DNA of 64,000 nucleotides from Streptomyces sp. NRRL F-2580 (GTDB taxonomy: Bacteria > Actinomycetota > Actinomycetes > Streptomycetales > Streptomycetaceae): the NCBI RefSeq assembly GCF_000720115.1, contig NZ_JOIR01000023.1:1-64000 (forward strand), given 5' to 3'. The notes under the pieces were generated by a model, which was not told where the DNA came from, did not search any database, and saw only the letters and a program-made list of their open reading frames with translations. The translations under genes and the position numbers were made by a program. Positions 28,040 through 38,751 of the stretch are shown piece by piece (position 1 is the first letter of the stretch; every line of letters begins with the position of its first letter).

Positions 28040-29347
28040 GTGCATGAGCAGACCCCCGCAGACCCCGCCGACACCCCTTCCGCCGAGGGCCCGACCCTCT
28101 TCGACTGGGAGTTCGCGACCGACCCCTATCCGGCCTACGCCTGGCTGCGCGAGCATGCGCCGGTGCACCGCACCAAGCTCCCCAGCGGGGTCGACGCCTG
28201 GCTGGTCACCCGGTACGCCGACGCCCGCCAGGCCCTCGCCGACCAGCGGCTGAGCAAGAATCCGGCGCACCACGCGGAGCCCGCGCACGCCAAGGGCAAG
28301 ACCGGGATCCCGGGGGAGCGCAAGGCGGAGCTGATGACGCACCTGCTCAACATCGACCCGCCGGACCACACCCGGCTGCGGCGGCTGGTGTCGAAGGCGT
28401 TCACCCCGCGCCGGGTCGCCGAGTTCACCCCGCGCGTGCAGGCGCTCACGGACCACCTGATCGACGCCTTCGCGGCGAAGGGGGAGGCGGACCTCATCCA
28501 CGAGTTCGCCTTCCCGCTCCCCATCTACGCCATCTGCGAGATGCTCGGCGTACCGCGCGAGGACCAGGACGACTTCCGCGACTGGGCCGGCATGATGATC
28601 CGCCACGGCGGCGGCCCGCGCGGCGGCGTCGCCCGCTCCGTGAAGCAGATGCGGACCTATCTCGGTGAACTCATCCATCGCAAAAGGGGTGATCTGGGCA
28701 ATGACCTCATCTCAGACCTGATCCGGGCGAGCGACCACGGCGACCACCTCAGCGAGGCCGAGGCCACCGCCATGGCCTTCATCCTGCTCTTCGCCGGTTT
28801 CGAGACGACCGTGAACCTCATCGGCAACGGGGTCCACTCCCTCTTCATGAACCCCGGCCAGCGCGAGCGCCTCCAGCGCTCCCTCGCCGCCGGCGAGACC
28901 GGCCTGCTGGCCACCGGGGTCGAGGAACTCCTGCGCTACGACGGTCCGGTGGAGCTGGCGACGTGGCGGTTCGCCACCGAGCCGCTGACCCTCGGCGGGC
29001 AGCGGATCGAGGCCGGGGACCCGGTCCTGGTCGTCCTCGCGGCCGCCGACCGCGACCCCGAGCGGTTCGCGGAACCGGATACCCTCGACCTCTCCCGGAC
29101 CGACAACCAGCACCTCGGGTACGGGCACGGCATCCACTACTGCCTGGGCGCCCCGCTCGCGCGACTCGAAGGGCAGACGGCGCTCGCGACCCTGCTGACG
29201 CGCCTGCCGGATCTGGAACTGGCTGTTCCACCCCAAGACCTGCGCTGGCGCGGGGGGTTGATCATGCGAGGGCTACGTACTCTTCCCGTCCGGTTCACGG
29301 CTCAAAACACTTGCGCCGCTTCTGATGAAAAGTCAGATCCCGCTTGA
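28040..29347 (+). CDS. Cytochrome P450 (CYP105/107-like bacterial class)
   Basis: The product is 435 aa from the GTG at 28040. Bacterial P450 landmarks are present: helix C region DPPDHTRLRRLVSKAF, oxygen-activating I-helix LLFAGFETTVNLIG (A-G-x-E-T), K-helix EELLRYDGPV (ExxR), and heme-ligand loop LGYGHGIHYCLGAPLAR with the axial Cys. It is a soluble monooxygenase that needs ferredoxin partners; no ferredoxin gene is adjacent and the substrate is unknown. TACGGT at 28028-28033 ends 6 nt before the GTG and no Shine-Dalgarno exists, so the transcript is probably leaderless. It is divergent from the flavohemoglobin gene with about 115 bp between starts. Confidence 0.92.
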   Translation: MHEQTPADPADTPSAEGPTLFDWEFATDPYPAYAWLREHAPVHRTKLPSGVDAWLVTRYADARQALADQRLSKNPAHHAEPAHAKGKTGIPGERKAELMTHLLNIDPPDHTRLRRLVSKAFTPRRVAEFTPRVQALTDHLIDAFAAKGEADLIHEFAFPLPIYAICEMLGVPREDQDDFRDWAGMMIRHGGGPRGGVARSVKQMRTYLGELIHRKRGDLGNDLISDLIRASDHGDHLSEAEATAMAFILLFAGFETTVNLIGNGVHSLFMNPGQRERLQRSLAAGETGLLATGVEELLRYDGPVELATWRFATEPLTLGGQRIEAGDPVLVVLAAADRDPERFAEPDTLDLSRTDNQHLGYGHGIHYCLGAPLARLEGQTALATLLTRLPDLELAVPPQDLRWRGGLIMRGLRTLPVRFTAQNTCAASDEKSDPA

Positions 29348-29417
29348 ACTTGTGACAATCGTTCGAAGGCCGCTAGGTTCTGCCGTTACCCCGCTGTTAT
29401 GCGAAAGGTGCACCCTC

Positions 29418-30452
29418 ATGCGTTCCGGGAACGGCCGCCACAGACGCCCCCGCCAGGTCCCCGCGCTGGTAGTCACAGCCGGAGTCACTGGCTCCGCGCT
29501 GGCTCTGCCGCTGCTAGCCGCCACCAATGCCACCGCTGCCGACACCGCGACCTGGGACAAGGTCGCCGAGTGCGAGAGCGGCGGCTCCTGGAGTGCCAAC
29601 TCCGGCAGCGGCGCGTACGGCGGGCTGCAGTTCACCCAGGAGGAGTGGCAGAACGCCGGCGGACTCGACTTCGCCGAGCGGGCCGACCTCGCGAGCCGGT
29701 CCCAGCAGATCGCCGTGGCCGAGCGGGTGCTGGCCTCGCAGGGGCCGCAGGCGTGGCCGCTGTGCGCCACCTCGGCCGGACTGGAGCAGCAGGGACCCGC
29801 CGCCAAGGTGGATCCCGGTCTGCCCGGCAGCTCCGGCCCGATCGCCCCCTCGCCCTCCCGACCGGACGACGCGGTGCCGTCCACCACCGGCGGCGAGCCG
29901 GCCAAGGACTTCGGCGCCCCGACCCACGCGGCCCCCAGCCCGACCGGCAGCCCCTTCCTGATACCCGACGCGCCGTCCGTCGGACTGCCCGTCATGCCGG
30001 CGCCGGACGCCCCGACGACGCCTCCCGTCGACCCGTCCCAGCCGACGCTCCCCGGCATCCCGGGCGCCACGCCGCTGCCGCCCGTCGACCCGACGGCTCC
30101 GACCCTCCCGGTGGACCCCTCGGTGCCCACGACCCCGCCCGCCACCCCGGGTGCGACCCCGACGGACCCGGCGGCCCCGACCGCCCCGGCGACCCCGGGC
30201 GCCACTCCGGGAGCCGCTCCGACCGAGGGCAGCGGCAAGCACCGCGGAGCACCCGCGGCCGAGGCCCCCGTCCCGTCTGACGCCGCTTCGACCCCGATCT
30301 ACACGGTCCAGGAGGGCGACAGCCTGGCGGCCATCGCGGTTGCCAAGGGAGTCAAGGGCGGCTGGAACGGCCTCTACGAGGCCAACGAGCAGGTCATCGG
30401 CGAGGACGCCAACCTGATCAAGCCCGGACAGAACCTGGATCTAACCGTGTAA
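29418..30452 (+). CDS. Resuscitation-promoting-factor-like muralytic enzyme with LysM
   Basis: The product is 344 aa from the ATG at 29418. Signal peptide: residues 1-40 (QVPALVVTAGVTGSALALP...ATNATAA). The Rpf/transglycosylase domain covers about 42-120: ATWDKVAECESGGSW with the catalytic Glu, SGAYGGLQFTQEEW, and SRSQQIAVAERVLASQGPQAWP. A long Pro/Thr-rich wall-spanning linker (about 125-290) precedes a C-terminal LysM domain (IYTVQEGDSLAAIAVAKGV, LIKPGQNLDLTV) that binds peptidoglycan. The secreted enzyme would cleave peptidoglycan during spore germination or growth. It is a paralog of the following gene, probably one of the Streptomyces Rpf set (RpfC-like position). A terminator hairpin follows. 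Confidence 0.92.
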   Translation: MRSGNGRHRRPRQVPALVVTAGVTGSALALPLLAATNATAADTATWDKVAECESGGSWSANSGSGAYGGLQFTQEEWQNAGGLDFAERADLASRSQQIAVAERVLASQGPQAWPLCATSAGLEQQGPAAKVDPGLPGSSGPIAPSPSRPDDAVPSTTGGEPAKDFGAPTHAAPSPTGSPFLIPDAPSVGLPVMPAPDAPTTPPVDPSQPTLPGIPGATPLPPVDPTAPTLPVDPSVPTTPPATPGATPTDPAAPTAPATPGATPGAAPTEGSGKHRGAPAAEAPVPSDAASTPIYTVQEGDSLAAIAVAKGVKGGWNGLYEANEQVIGEDANLIKPGQNLDLTV

Positions 30453-30610
30453 TAAGGACACTTCAGGCGCCCGGAAAGAACTGATTGTCGGTTATCTGTA
30501 AGTGAGACATGTGTCTCTTCCGGTCAACTGGCGTGTCCCGCCCCGGGGCTTCCGCAAACCCCGCCCTCACCTGCGCAAACGCCCCTGCGGACAGCGCAAG
30601 TAGGGACCCG

Positions 30611-30646
30611 CTCTCCCCGATGTTCCTCGTTGAACATCGGGGAGAG
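30611..30646 (+). terminator. Strong hairpin between the two rpf genes
   Basis: A perfect 15-bp stem CTCTCCCCGATGTTC / GAACATCGGGGAGAG with a 6-nt loop lies 158 nt after the first rpf gene and upstream of the riboswitch. It probably insulates the riboswitch-controlled transcript from the upstream gene. Confidence 0.75.
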
Positions 30647-30696
30647 ACCTGTCTACCTTCTGATTCGCCCGCCACCGCGGGCTCCTTCGACCGCAT

Positions 30697-31609
<913 letters not shown>

Positions 31610-31653
31610 CACTGCGGCAATAGCCGCAAGAGCGTACGCAACGCACAGCATTC

Positions 31654-31692
31654 CCGCCGCCCGGCGCGTCTCCCCCACGCGCCGGGCGGCGG
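31654..31692 (+). terminator. Terminator after rpfA
   Basis: A perfect 16-bp stem CCGCCGCCCGGCGCGT / ACGCGCCGGGCGGCGG with a 7-nt loop lies between rpfA and eno. Confidence 0.9.
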
Positions 31693-31818
31693 TGTGCGTA
31701 CCGGATGACGGGCGACGATCCAGAGACCTATGTCCCGGAAGAGGGGTATTCGGTCCCTTTTTCGTCCCAGGGGTCGGGCGGTCGGCCGGTCGAGTGCCCC
31801 GGGCCGGTTAGGCTCTAA

Positions 31819-33168
<1,350 letters not shown>

Positions 33169-33185
33169 TCACGCTCTTGCCTCCG

Positions 33186-33226
33186 TACGTCCCCGCACTC
33201 GGTCCCGTACCGTGTGCGGGGACGTA
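33186..33226 (+). terminator. Terminator after eno
   Basis: A perfect 13-bp stem TACGTCCCCGCAC / GTGCGGGGACGTA with a 15-nt loop, followed by TTT. Confidence 0.85.
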
Positions 33227-33259
33227 TTTGCGTAGTGCGTACACAGGGGAGGCGGACCA

Positions 33260-33748
33260 ATGGCCGGGAACCGGGACCGGTTCTCCACCTTCTCCACCGC
33301 GACCAGGCTCAAGCAGCTCGGTGAGCGGACCGCCGCCCACGTCTACCGCTCGCAGTCGCGCCGGCAGGTCCGCCGCAGCCGGCTCACCGGCCGGGCCGCG
33401 CTCCTCGTGCTCGTCCTCTGTACCCTGGTCGTCGCCCTCGCGTATCCGATGCGTCAATACGTGTCCCAGCGCTCGGAGATCGCGGAGCAGCAGCGGGCCG
33501 CCGCCACCGCGCGGGACCGCATGGAGCGGCTGCGCGACGAGAAGGCCCGCTGGCAGGACGACGCCTACGCGGAGCAGCAGGCGCGCAGGCACCTGCACTT
33601 CCTGCGCCCGGGGGAGATCGGCTACATCATGAGCGACCCCGGGGCCCAGCCCCCGGAACCGCACCGGACCGGCCAGGCCGGCTCCGACCGCCCCTGGTAC
33701 TCGAACGTCTGGGACGGCGTCGACAAGGCCGACCGCCCCGGCGACTGA
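33260..33748 (+). CDS. divIC: DivIC/FtsB-like septum formation initiator
   Basis: The product is 162 aa, a single-pass membrane protein. A basic cytosolic head (SQSRRQVRRSRLTGR) precedes one transmembrane helix (about 46-63, ALLVLVLCTLVVALAYPM). Then a coiled coil (residues about 66-105, SEIAEQQRAAATARDRMERL) leads to the family's RRHLHFLRPGEIGYIM motif. It is part of the FtsQ-FtsL-DivIC divisome complex outside the membrane. The eno-divIC-DUF501-ppx order is conserved across Actinobacteria and supports the call. Long N- and C-terminal extensions relative to E. coli FtsB are usual in Streptomyces. Confidence 0.93.
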   Translation: MAGNRDRFSTFSTATRLKQLGERTAAHVYRSQSRRQVRRSRLTGRAALLVLVLCTLVVALAYPMRQYVSQRSEIAEQQRAAATARDRMERLRDEKARWQDDAYAEQQARRHLHFLRPGEIGYIMSDPGAQPPEPHRTGQAGSDRPWYSNVWDGVDKADRPGD

Positions 33749-33794
33749 ACAGATCCATCCGTCAGAGAACCGAACGAAGAGACTTCCTCCAGGC

Positions 33795-34337
33795 ATGCAG
33801 ACGCCCCCGCCCCAGACCGACCGGACCGAGCCGACCGACGCGGACATCGAGGCGTTCGAGCAGCAGCTCGGCCGCCCGCCGCGCGGGCTGCGCGCCATCG
33901 CGCACCGCTGCCCCTGCGGGCAGCCGGACGTGGTCGAGACCGCCCCGCGGCTCCCCGACGGCACCCCCTTCCCCACGCTGTACTACCTGACGTGCCCGCG
34001 CGCGGCCTCCGCGATCGGCACGCTGGAGGCCAACGGCGTGATGAAGGAGATGCAGGCCCGGCTCGCCGAGGACCCGGAGCTCGCCGCCGCCTACCAGGCC
34101 GCGCACGAGGACTACATCCGGCGCCGCGACGCCATCGAGGTGCTCCAGGGCTTCCCGAGCGCCGGCGGGATGCCGGACCGGGTGAAGTGCCTCCACGTGC
34201 TGGTCGGCCACTCCCTGGCCGCGGGCCCGGGCGTGAACCCGTTCGGTGACGAGGCCCTGGCGATGCTGCCCGAGTGGTGGGCCAAGGGCGCCTGCGTCAC
34301 CCCGTGCGGGGAGAAGAAGGAAGAGGAGTCCCGGTGA
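33795..34337 (+). CDS. DUF501 domain protein
   Basis: The product is 180 aa and cytosolic. DUF501 features: FEQQLGRPPRGLRAIAHRCP, GQPDVVETAPRLPDGTPFPT, LYYLTCPRAASAIGTLEANG, and VKCLHVLVGHSLAAGPGVNP. Three conserved Cys/His clusters (HRCPCG, TCPR, KCLH) suggest metal binding, which is inference. The function is unknown, but it is nearly always linked to divIC and ppx. The stop TGA overlaps the ppx GTG, so the two are translationally coupled. Confidence 0.92.
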   Translation: MQTPPPQTDRTEPTDADIEAFEQQLGRPPRGLRAIAHRCPCGQPDVVETAPRLPDGTPFPTLYYLTCPRAASAIGTLEANGVMKEMQARLAEDPELAAAYQAAHEDYIRRRDAIEVLQGFPSAGGMPDRVKCLHVLVGHSLAAGPGVNPFGDEALAMLPEWWAKGACVTPCGEKKEEESR

Positions 34338-35299
34338 CCCGGGTCGCGGCCATCGACTGCGGTACGAACTCCATCCGGCTCCTCGTCGCGGACTGCACGG
34401 TGTCCGACAGCGCCTCCGGCGCGGGCGCCACCGGCGAGCTGGTCGAGCTGGACCGGCGGATGATCATCGTCCGCCTCGGCCAGGGCGTGGACCGGACCGG
34501 GCGCCTCGCCCCGGAGGCGCTGGAGCGCACCTTCGCCGCCTGCCGCGAGTACGCCGCGATCATCAAGGAGCTCGGTGCGGAGCGGGTGCGCTTCGTGGCC
34601 ACCTCCGCCTCCCGGGACGCCGAGAACCGCGACGCGTTCGTGCAGGGCGTCAAGGACATCCTGGGCGTCGAGCCCGAGGTGATCTCCGGCGACCAGGAGG
34701 CCGAGTTCTCCTTCACCGGCGCCACCAAGGAGCTCCTCGCCCACGAGCACCTGGAACGGCCGTTCCTGGTGGTGGACATCGGCGGCGGTTCGACCGAGTT
34801 CGTGGTCGGCGAGGACCACGTGCGCGCCGCCCGCTCGGTGGACGTGGGCTGCGTCCGGATGACCGAGCGTCACCTGGTGGTGGACGGGGTCGTCACCGAC
34901 CCGCCGTCCCCGGCGCAGATCGCCGCGATGCGGGCCGACATCGAGGCCGCCCTCGACCTGGCCGCCGAGAGCGTCCCGCTGGCCGAGGCGCGCACCCTGG
35001 TCGGCCTGGCCGGCTCGGTGACCACGGTGGCCGGGATCGTCCTCGGCCTGCCGGAGTACATCTCCTCGGAGATCCACCACGCGCGGATCTCCTACGAGCA
35101 GGTCCGCGAGGTGAGCGAGCGGATGCTGACGGCGACCCACGCCGAGCGCGCGGCGATCCCGGTGATGCACCCGGGCCGGGTGGACGTGATCGGGGCCGGC
35201 GTCCTGGTGCTCCTGGCGATCATGGAGCGGGTCGGCGCCACCGAGGTCATCGTCTCCGAGCACGACATCCTCGACGGAATCGCCTGGTCGATCGCCTGA
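34334..35299 (+). CDS. ppx: Exopolyphosphatase / guanosine pentaphosphate phosphohydrolase (Ppx/GppA)
   Basis: The product is 321 aa from a GTG overlapping the DUF501 stop. The actin-like ATPase fold has phosphate-1 VAAIDCGTNSIRLLVAD and phosphate-2 VVDIGGGSTEFVVGEDHV, with the catalytic Glu region TSASRDAENRD...ISGDQEAEFSF, and a final HDILDGIAWSIA. It hydrolyses inorganic polyphosphate and possibly pppGpp. It lacks the C-terminal HD domain of long E. coli-type Ppx, which is normal for the short actinobacterial form. Confidence 0.95.
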   Translation: MTRVAAIDCGTNSIRLLVADCTVSDSASGAGATGELVELDRRMIIVRLGQGVDRTGRLAPEALERTFAACREYAAIIKELGAERVRFVATSASRDAENRDAFVQGVKDILGVEPEVISGDQEAEFSFTGATKELLAHEHLERPFLVVDIGGGSTEFVVGEDHVRAARSVDVGCVRMTERHLVVDGVVTDPPSPAQIAAMRADIEAALDLAAESVPLAEARTLVGLAGSVTTVAGIVLGLPEYISSEIHHARISYEQVREVSERMLTATHAERAAIPVMHPGRVDVIGAGVLVLLAIMERVGATEVIVSEHDILDGIAWSIA

Positions 35300-35345
35300 A
35301 CGACCTTCGAACATGGGGTTGGGGGGTCTTCGGACCCGTGATCCA

Positions 35346-35371
35346 TATAAAGTTCGTGAAGTTCTTCACAA
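35346..35371 (+). promoter_or_regulatory. Rex-like operator with TATAAA box (distal)
   Basis: TCGTGAAGTTCTTCACAA at 35354-35371 matches the Rex consensus TTGTGAAnnnnTTCACAA with one mismatch. It directly follows TATAAA at 35346-35351, so a Rex protein bound here would sit on the start point of any promoter using that box. It lies 47 bp after ppx and about 320 bp before ndh. Confidence 0.6.
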
Positions 35372-35373
35372 GG

Positions 35374-35438
35374 AAAAGGGGCCTGTGGGGCTGACGGGAG
35401 GGCCATTTGGGCCTCTCCGGAGGCCTCCAGGCCCTTTT
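35374..35438 (+). terminator. Long hairpin ending in TTTT after ppx
   Basis: AAAAGGGGCCTG (35374-35385) can pair with CAGGCCCTTTT (35428-35438), with further GGGCC/GGCCT pairing possible in the loop. The descending strand ends in TTTT, a classic intrinsic-terminator shape. It sits just downstream of the distal Rex-like site, so a short RNA of about 70-90 nt could also be made from that promoter. Confidence 0.65.
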
Positions 35439-35638
35439 CTGTGTCGGTTCGTGCGATCGGCGGACCCTGCGGGTTCCGCGTCGGAGGTATGGACGAACCC
35501 CTGTGGTCCAGTCCGCTTCAGGCCTTGGAGGCCAGTTCAGGACGGGTGAACAACGACTCCCGTTACACCGTGGTTCCCGTTGCGCGCCATGACGTCCGTC
35601 ACGTGGGCGGCGGAGTGTAGCAGAGGGCTTCCGACTCC

Positions 35639-35656
35639 TTGTGAAGGGGCTCACGA
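35639..35656 (+). promoter_or_regulatory. Rex-like operator before ndh (proximal)
   Basis: TTGTGAAGGGGCTCACGA matches the Rex consensus with two mismatches in the right arm. It ends 33 bp before the ndh ATG, where it would cover the -35 region of a promoter whose -10-like GATACT lies at 35678-35683. Rex senses the NADH/NAD+ ratio, so repression would be lifted when NADH is high. Confidence 0.6.
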
Positions 35657-35689
35657 GCGACACCCCTTTGGGTGCTGGATACTCGTTCC

Positions 35690-37066
35690 ATGAGCACCAC
35701 GGAGCGTCCCAGGATCCTCGTTGTAGGAGGTGGGTACGTAGGCCTGTACGCAGCCAAGCGCATCATGAAGAAGATGCGCTACGGCGAGGCGACCGTCACG
35801 GTCGTCGACCCGCGCTCGTACATGACCTACCAGCCCTTCCTCCCTGAAGTGGCCGCAGGCAGCATCTCGCCTCGGCACGTCGTCGTCCCGCTGCGACGCG
35901 TGCTGCCCAAGGCAGAGGTTCTCACCGGCCGGGTCACCAGCATCGACCAGGACCGCAAGGTCGCCGTCGTCACGCCGCTCGTCGGCGAGGCGTACGAGCT
36001 GCCCTTCGACTACCTGGTGATCGCGCTCGGCGCCGTCTCCCGCACCTTCCCGATCCCCGGCCTCGCCGAACAGGGCATCGGCATGAAGGGCGTCGAAGAG
36101 GGCATCGGCCTGCGCAACCACGTCCTCGAACAGCTCGACAAGGCCGAGTCCACGACGGACGAGAACGTCCGCCGCAAGGCCCTCACCTTCGTCTTCGTCG
36201 GCGGCGGCTTCGCCGGTGCCGAGACGATCGGCGAGGTCGAGGACATGGCCCGCGACGCCGCGAAGTACTACTCCACGATCAAGCGCGAGGACATGCGCTT
36301 CATCCTGGTCGACGCGGCCGACAAGATCCTTCCCGAGGTCGGGCCCAAGCTCGGCACCTGGGGCAAGGAGCACCTCGAGTCCCGCGGCATCGAGATCTAC
36401 CTCAACACCTCCATGGACTCCTGCGTGGACGGCCACGTGGTGCTGAAGAACGGCCTGGAGGTCGACTCCAACACCATCGTGTGGACCGCCGGCGTCAAGC
36501 CCAACCCGGTGCTGGCCCGCTACGGCCTGCCGCTGGGCCCCCGCGGCCACGTCGACGCCCAGCCGACCCTCCAGGTCACGGGCACGGACTACATCTGGAC
36601 CGCGGGCGACAACGCCCAGGTTCCCGACGTCGCCGCCCGCAAGGCCGGCGTCGAGAACGCCTGGTGCCCGCCGAACGCCCAGCACGCGCTGCGCCAGGCG
36701 AAGGTCCTCGGCGACAACGTCATCTCGGGCATGCGGGGCTTCCCGCAGGCCGAGTACTCGCACTCCAACAAGGGTGCGGTGGCGGGCCTCGGCCTCCACA
36801 AGGGCGTCGCGATGATCGTCATGGGCAAGATGAAGATCAAGCTCAAGGGCCGGCTCGCGTGGTACATGCACCGTGGTTACCACGGCATGGCCATGCCGAC
36901 CTGGAACCGCAAGATCCGCGTCTTCGCCGACTGGACCCTCGGCATGTTCCTCAAGCGCGAGGTCGTCTCGCTGGGTGCTCTCGAAACCCCGCGCGAGGAG
37001 TTCTACGAGGCCGCCAAGCCGGCCCCGGCTCCGGCCGCCACGGCCCAGAAGGCCAAGGCTTCCTGA
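35690..37066 (+). CDS. ndh: Type II NADH dehydrogenase
   Basis: The product is 458 aa from the ATG at 35690. It is a single-subunit, non-proton-pumping NADH:quinone oxidoreductase at the inner face of the membrane. The FAD-binding motif is ILVVGGGYVGLYAAKRIM near the N-terminus, and the NADH-binding motif is FVFVGGGFAGAETIGEVEDM. DYLVIALGAVSRTFPIPG, WTAGVKPNPVLARYG and WTAGDNAQVPD follow, with a C-terminal amphipathic region (about 385-430) for membrane association. No Shine-Dalgarno is visible and GATACT ends 6 nt before the ATG, so a leaderless transcript is likely. Two Rex-like sites upstream predict redox control. Confidence 0.96.
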   Translation: MSTTERPRILVVGGGYVGLYAAKRIMKKMRYGEATVTVVDPRSYMTYQPFLPEVAAGSISPRHVVVPLRRVLPKAEVLTGRVTSIDQDRKVAVVTPLVGEAYELPFDYLVIALGAVSRTFPIPGLAEQGIGMKGVEEGIGLRNHVLEQLDKAESTTDENVRRKALTFVFVGGGFAGAETIGEVEDMARDAAKYYSTIKREDMRFILVDAADKILPEVGPKLGTWGKEHLESRGIEIYLNTSMDSCVDGHVVLKNGLEVDSNTIVWTAGVKPNPVLARYGLPLGPRGHVDAQPTLQVTGTDYIWTAGDNAQVPDVAARKAGVENAWCPPNAQHALRQAKVLGDNVISGMRGFPQAEYSHSNKGAVAGLGLHKGVAMIVMGKMKIKLKGRLAWYMHRGYHGMAMPTWNRKIRVFADWTLGMFLKREVVSLGALETPREEFYEAAKPAPAPAATAQKAKAS

Positions 37067-37109
37067 CCCGGCGCCAGTCGGCAGGACCCTGAGCAGTACC
37101 TGCACGTCC

Positions 37110-37153
37110 CCGAAGGGGCCGCCCGCCATCCGTGGTGCGGGCGGCCCCTTCGG
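37110..37153 (+). terminator. Terminator after ndh
   Basis: A perfect 17-bp stem CCGAAGGGGCCGCCCGC / GCGGGCGGCCCCTTCGG with a 10-nt loop. Confidence 0.9.
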
Positions 37154-37211
37154 CGTACCCGGGGCCCGGGATGGGTAGAGGGATGGGTCGGAGCTTTTGT
37201 GGAGGTGCGCC

Positions 37212-38663
37212 ATGACCGACGCCGCGCCGCGGCTGGCTGCTGTTGCCGAGACACTGCTGGGTGCCCCGCTGCCGGTGCGCGTCCGGGCCTGGGACGGCAG
37301 CGAGGCCGGGCCGCCCAACGGCCCCGTGCTCGTCGTCCACGACCGCCGCGCATTGCGCCGGGTGCTGTGGAAGCCCGGGGAGCTGGGCCTGGCCCGCGCA
37401 TGGGTGGCGGGGGAACTGACCGTCGAGGGCGACCTGTTCGCCCTGCTGGACCGCGTGGCGGGGGTCCTGTGGGAACGCGGGCGCGACCCGCTGCCCGCCG
37501 GCCCCGCCGGCCCCGCGGGGGCGCGCACGGCGGGCCCGGAACGACCCCCCGCGGCCGTCGTGGCGCCGGGCGGGCGTCCGGGGCCACGCACGACCCGGAA
37601 GGGCATCGCGAGCCGGCCGAGGCTGCCCCGGCTGCCCGACCTGCCGGGGGCCAAATGGCGGGACCCCGCGTACCGGGCGGCCGTACGGGAGCTGATCGCG
37701 CTCGCCGGACCCCTGCCACCGCCCCAGCCCCCCGCCGAGGAGGCGGCCCGGCGGGGCGGGCCGCGGCACAGCAAGGGGCGCGACCGCCAGGCCATCAGCC
37801 ACCACTACGACGTCGGCAACGACTTCTACGAGCGGGTGCTCGGCCCCTCGATGGTGTACTCCTGCGCCTACTGGAGCCCCGGCTCCACCCTGGAGCAGGC
37901 CCAGCGGGACAAGCTCGACCTGGTCTGCCGCAAGCTCGCCCTGCAGCCCGGCTACCGCCTCCTCGACGTCGGCTGCGGCTGGGGCTCCATGGCGCTGCAC
38001 GCGGCCCGCGAGTACGGGGTCCGGGTCACCGGGATCACGCTCTCGCGCGAGCAGGCCGCGTACGGCCGCAAACGGGTCGCCGAGGCGGGCCTGGCCGACC
38101 TCGTCGAGCTGCGCGTCCAGGACTACCGGGACGTCAAGGACGGTCCGTACGACGCGATTTCCTCCATCGGGATGGCCGAACACGTCGGATCCGACCGGTA
38201 CCGGGAGTACGCCCGCACCCTGCACGCCCTGCTGCGCCCCGGCGGGCGGCTGCTGAACCACCAGATCGCCCGCCCGCCGGAGCCCGACGAGGAGGCGCAC
38301 CGGATCGACGCGTTCATCGACGCCTACGTCTTCCCCGACGGAGAGCTCTCCCCGCTCGGCACCACCGTCGGCGAGCTGGAGCGGGCCGGTTTCGAGGTCC
38401 GCGACGTGGAGGCGCTGCGCGAGCACTACGCACTGACCCTGCGGGCCTGGGTGGCGGGGCTCCAGGAGCACTGGGACGAGGCGGTACGGCTGACCTCGCC
38501 GGGCCGGGCCCGGGTCTGGCAGCTCTACATGGCGGCTTCCGCACTCGGCTTCGAGCACGGCCGGCTCGGGGTCAACCAGGTCCTCGCGGTGAAGTCCGCG
38601 GCGGGCGGCGACTCGGGCCTGCCGCTGCGGCTGCGCACCTGGGGGGTGGCGCAGACCCCGTAG
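37212..38663 (+). CDS. Cyclopropane-fatty-acyl-phospholipid synthase-like methyltransferase
   Basis: The product is 483 aa; the ATG at 37212 follows GGAGGTG. Residues 1-90 are the N-terminal lipid-binding region. Residues about 95-180 are a Pro/Arg-rich insert. The catalytic domain starts at AISHHYDVGNDFYERVLG and has MVYSCAYWSPGSTLEQAQ, the SAM motif LLDVGCGWGSMALHAA, ISSIGMAEHVGSDRYREY and FIDAYVFPDGELSP. CFA synthases transfer methylene from SAM to membrane lipid double bonds; a related methyl-branching reaction is possible. It is transcribed alone and convergent with the second ABC operon. Confidence 0.9.
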   Translation: MTDAAPRLAAVAETLLGAPLPVRVRAWDGSEAGPPNGPVLVVHDRRALRRVLWKPGELGLARAWVAGELTVEGDLFALLDRVAGVLWERGRDPLPAGPAGPAGARTAGPERPPAAVVAPGGRPGPRTTRKGIASRPRLPRLPDLPGAKWRDPAYRAAVRELIALAGPLPPPQPPAEEAARRGGPRHSKGRDRQAISHHYDVGNDFYERVLGPSMVYSCAYWSPGSTLEQAQRDKLDLVCRKLALQPGYRLLDVGCGWGSMALHAAREYGVRVTGITLSREQAAYGRKRVAEAGLADLVELRVQDYRDVKDGPYDAISSIGMAEHVGSDRYREYARTLHALLRPGGRLLNHQIARPPEPDEEAHRIDAFIDAYVFPDGELSPLGTTVGELERAGFEVRDVEALREHYALTLRAWVAGLQEHWDEAVRLTSPGRARVWQLYMAASALGFEHGRLGVNQVLAVKSAAGGDSGLPLRLRTWGVAQTP

Positions 38664-38686
38664 CGAAAACGTATGTGCACAACGGG

Positions 38687-38719
38687 CAGGACCCCGGGGC
38701 GTGTTGCCCCGGGGCCCTG
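38687..38719. terminator. Bidirectional terminator hairpin
   Basis: The stem is CAGGACCCCGGGGC / GCCCCGGGGCCCTG, 14 bp with one mismatch, loop GTGTT. It lies between the convergent CFA-synthase-like and ABC permease genes. Confidence 0.85.
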
Positions 38720-38751
38720 TCTCGTCGCGGTTCGGCGTCCCGCTCCCGCTA

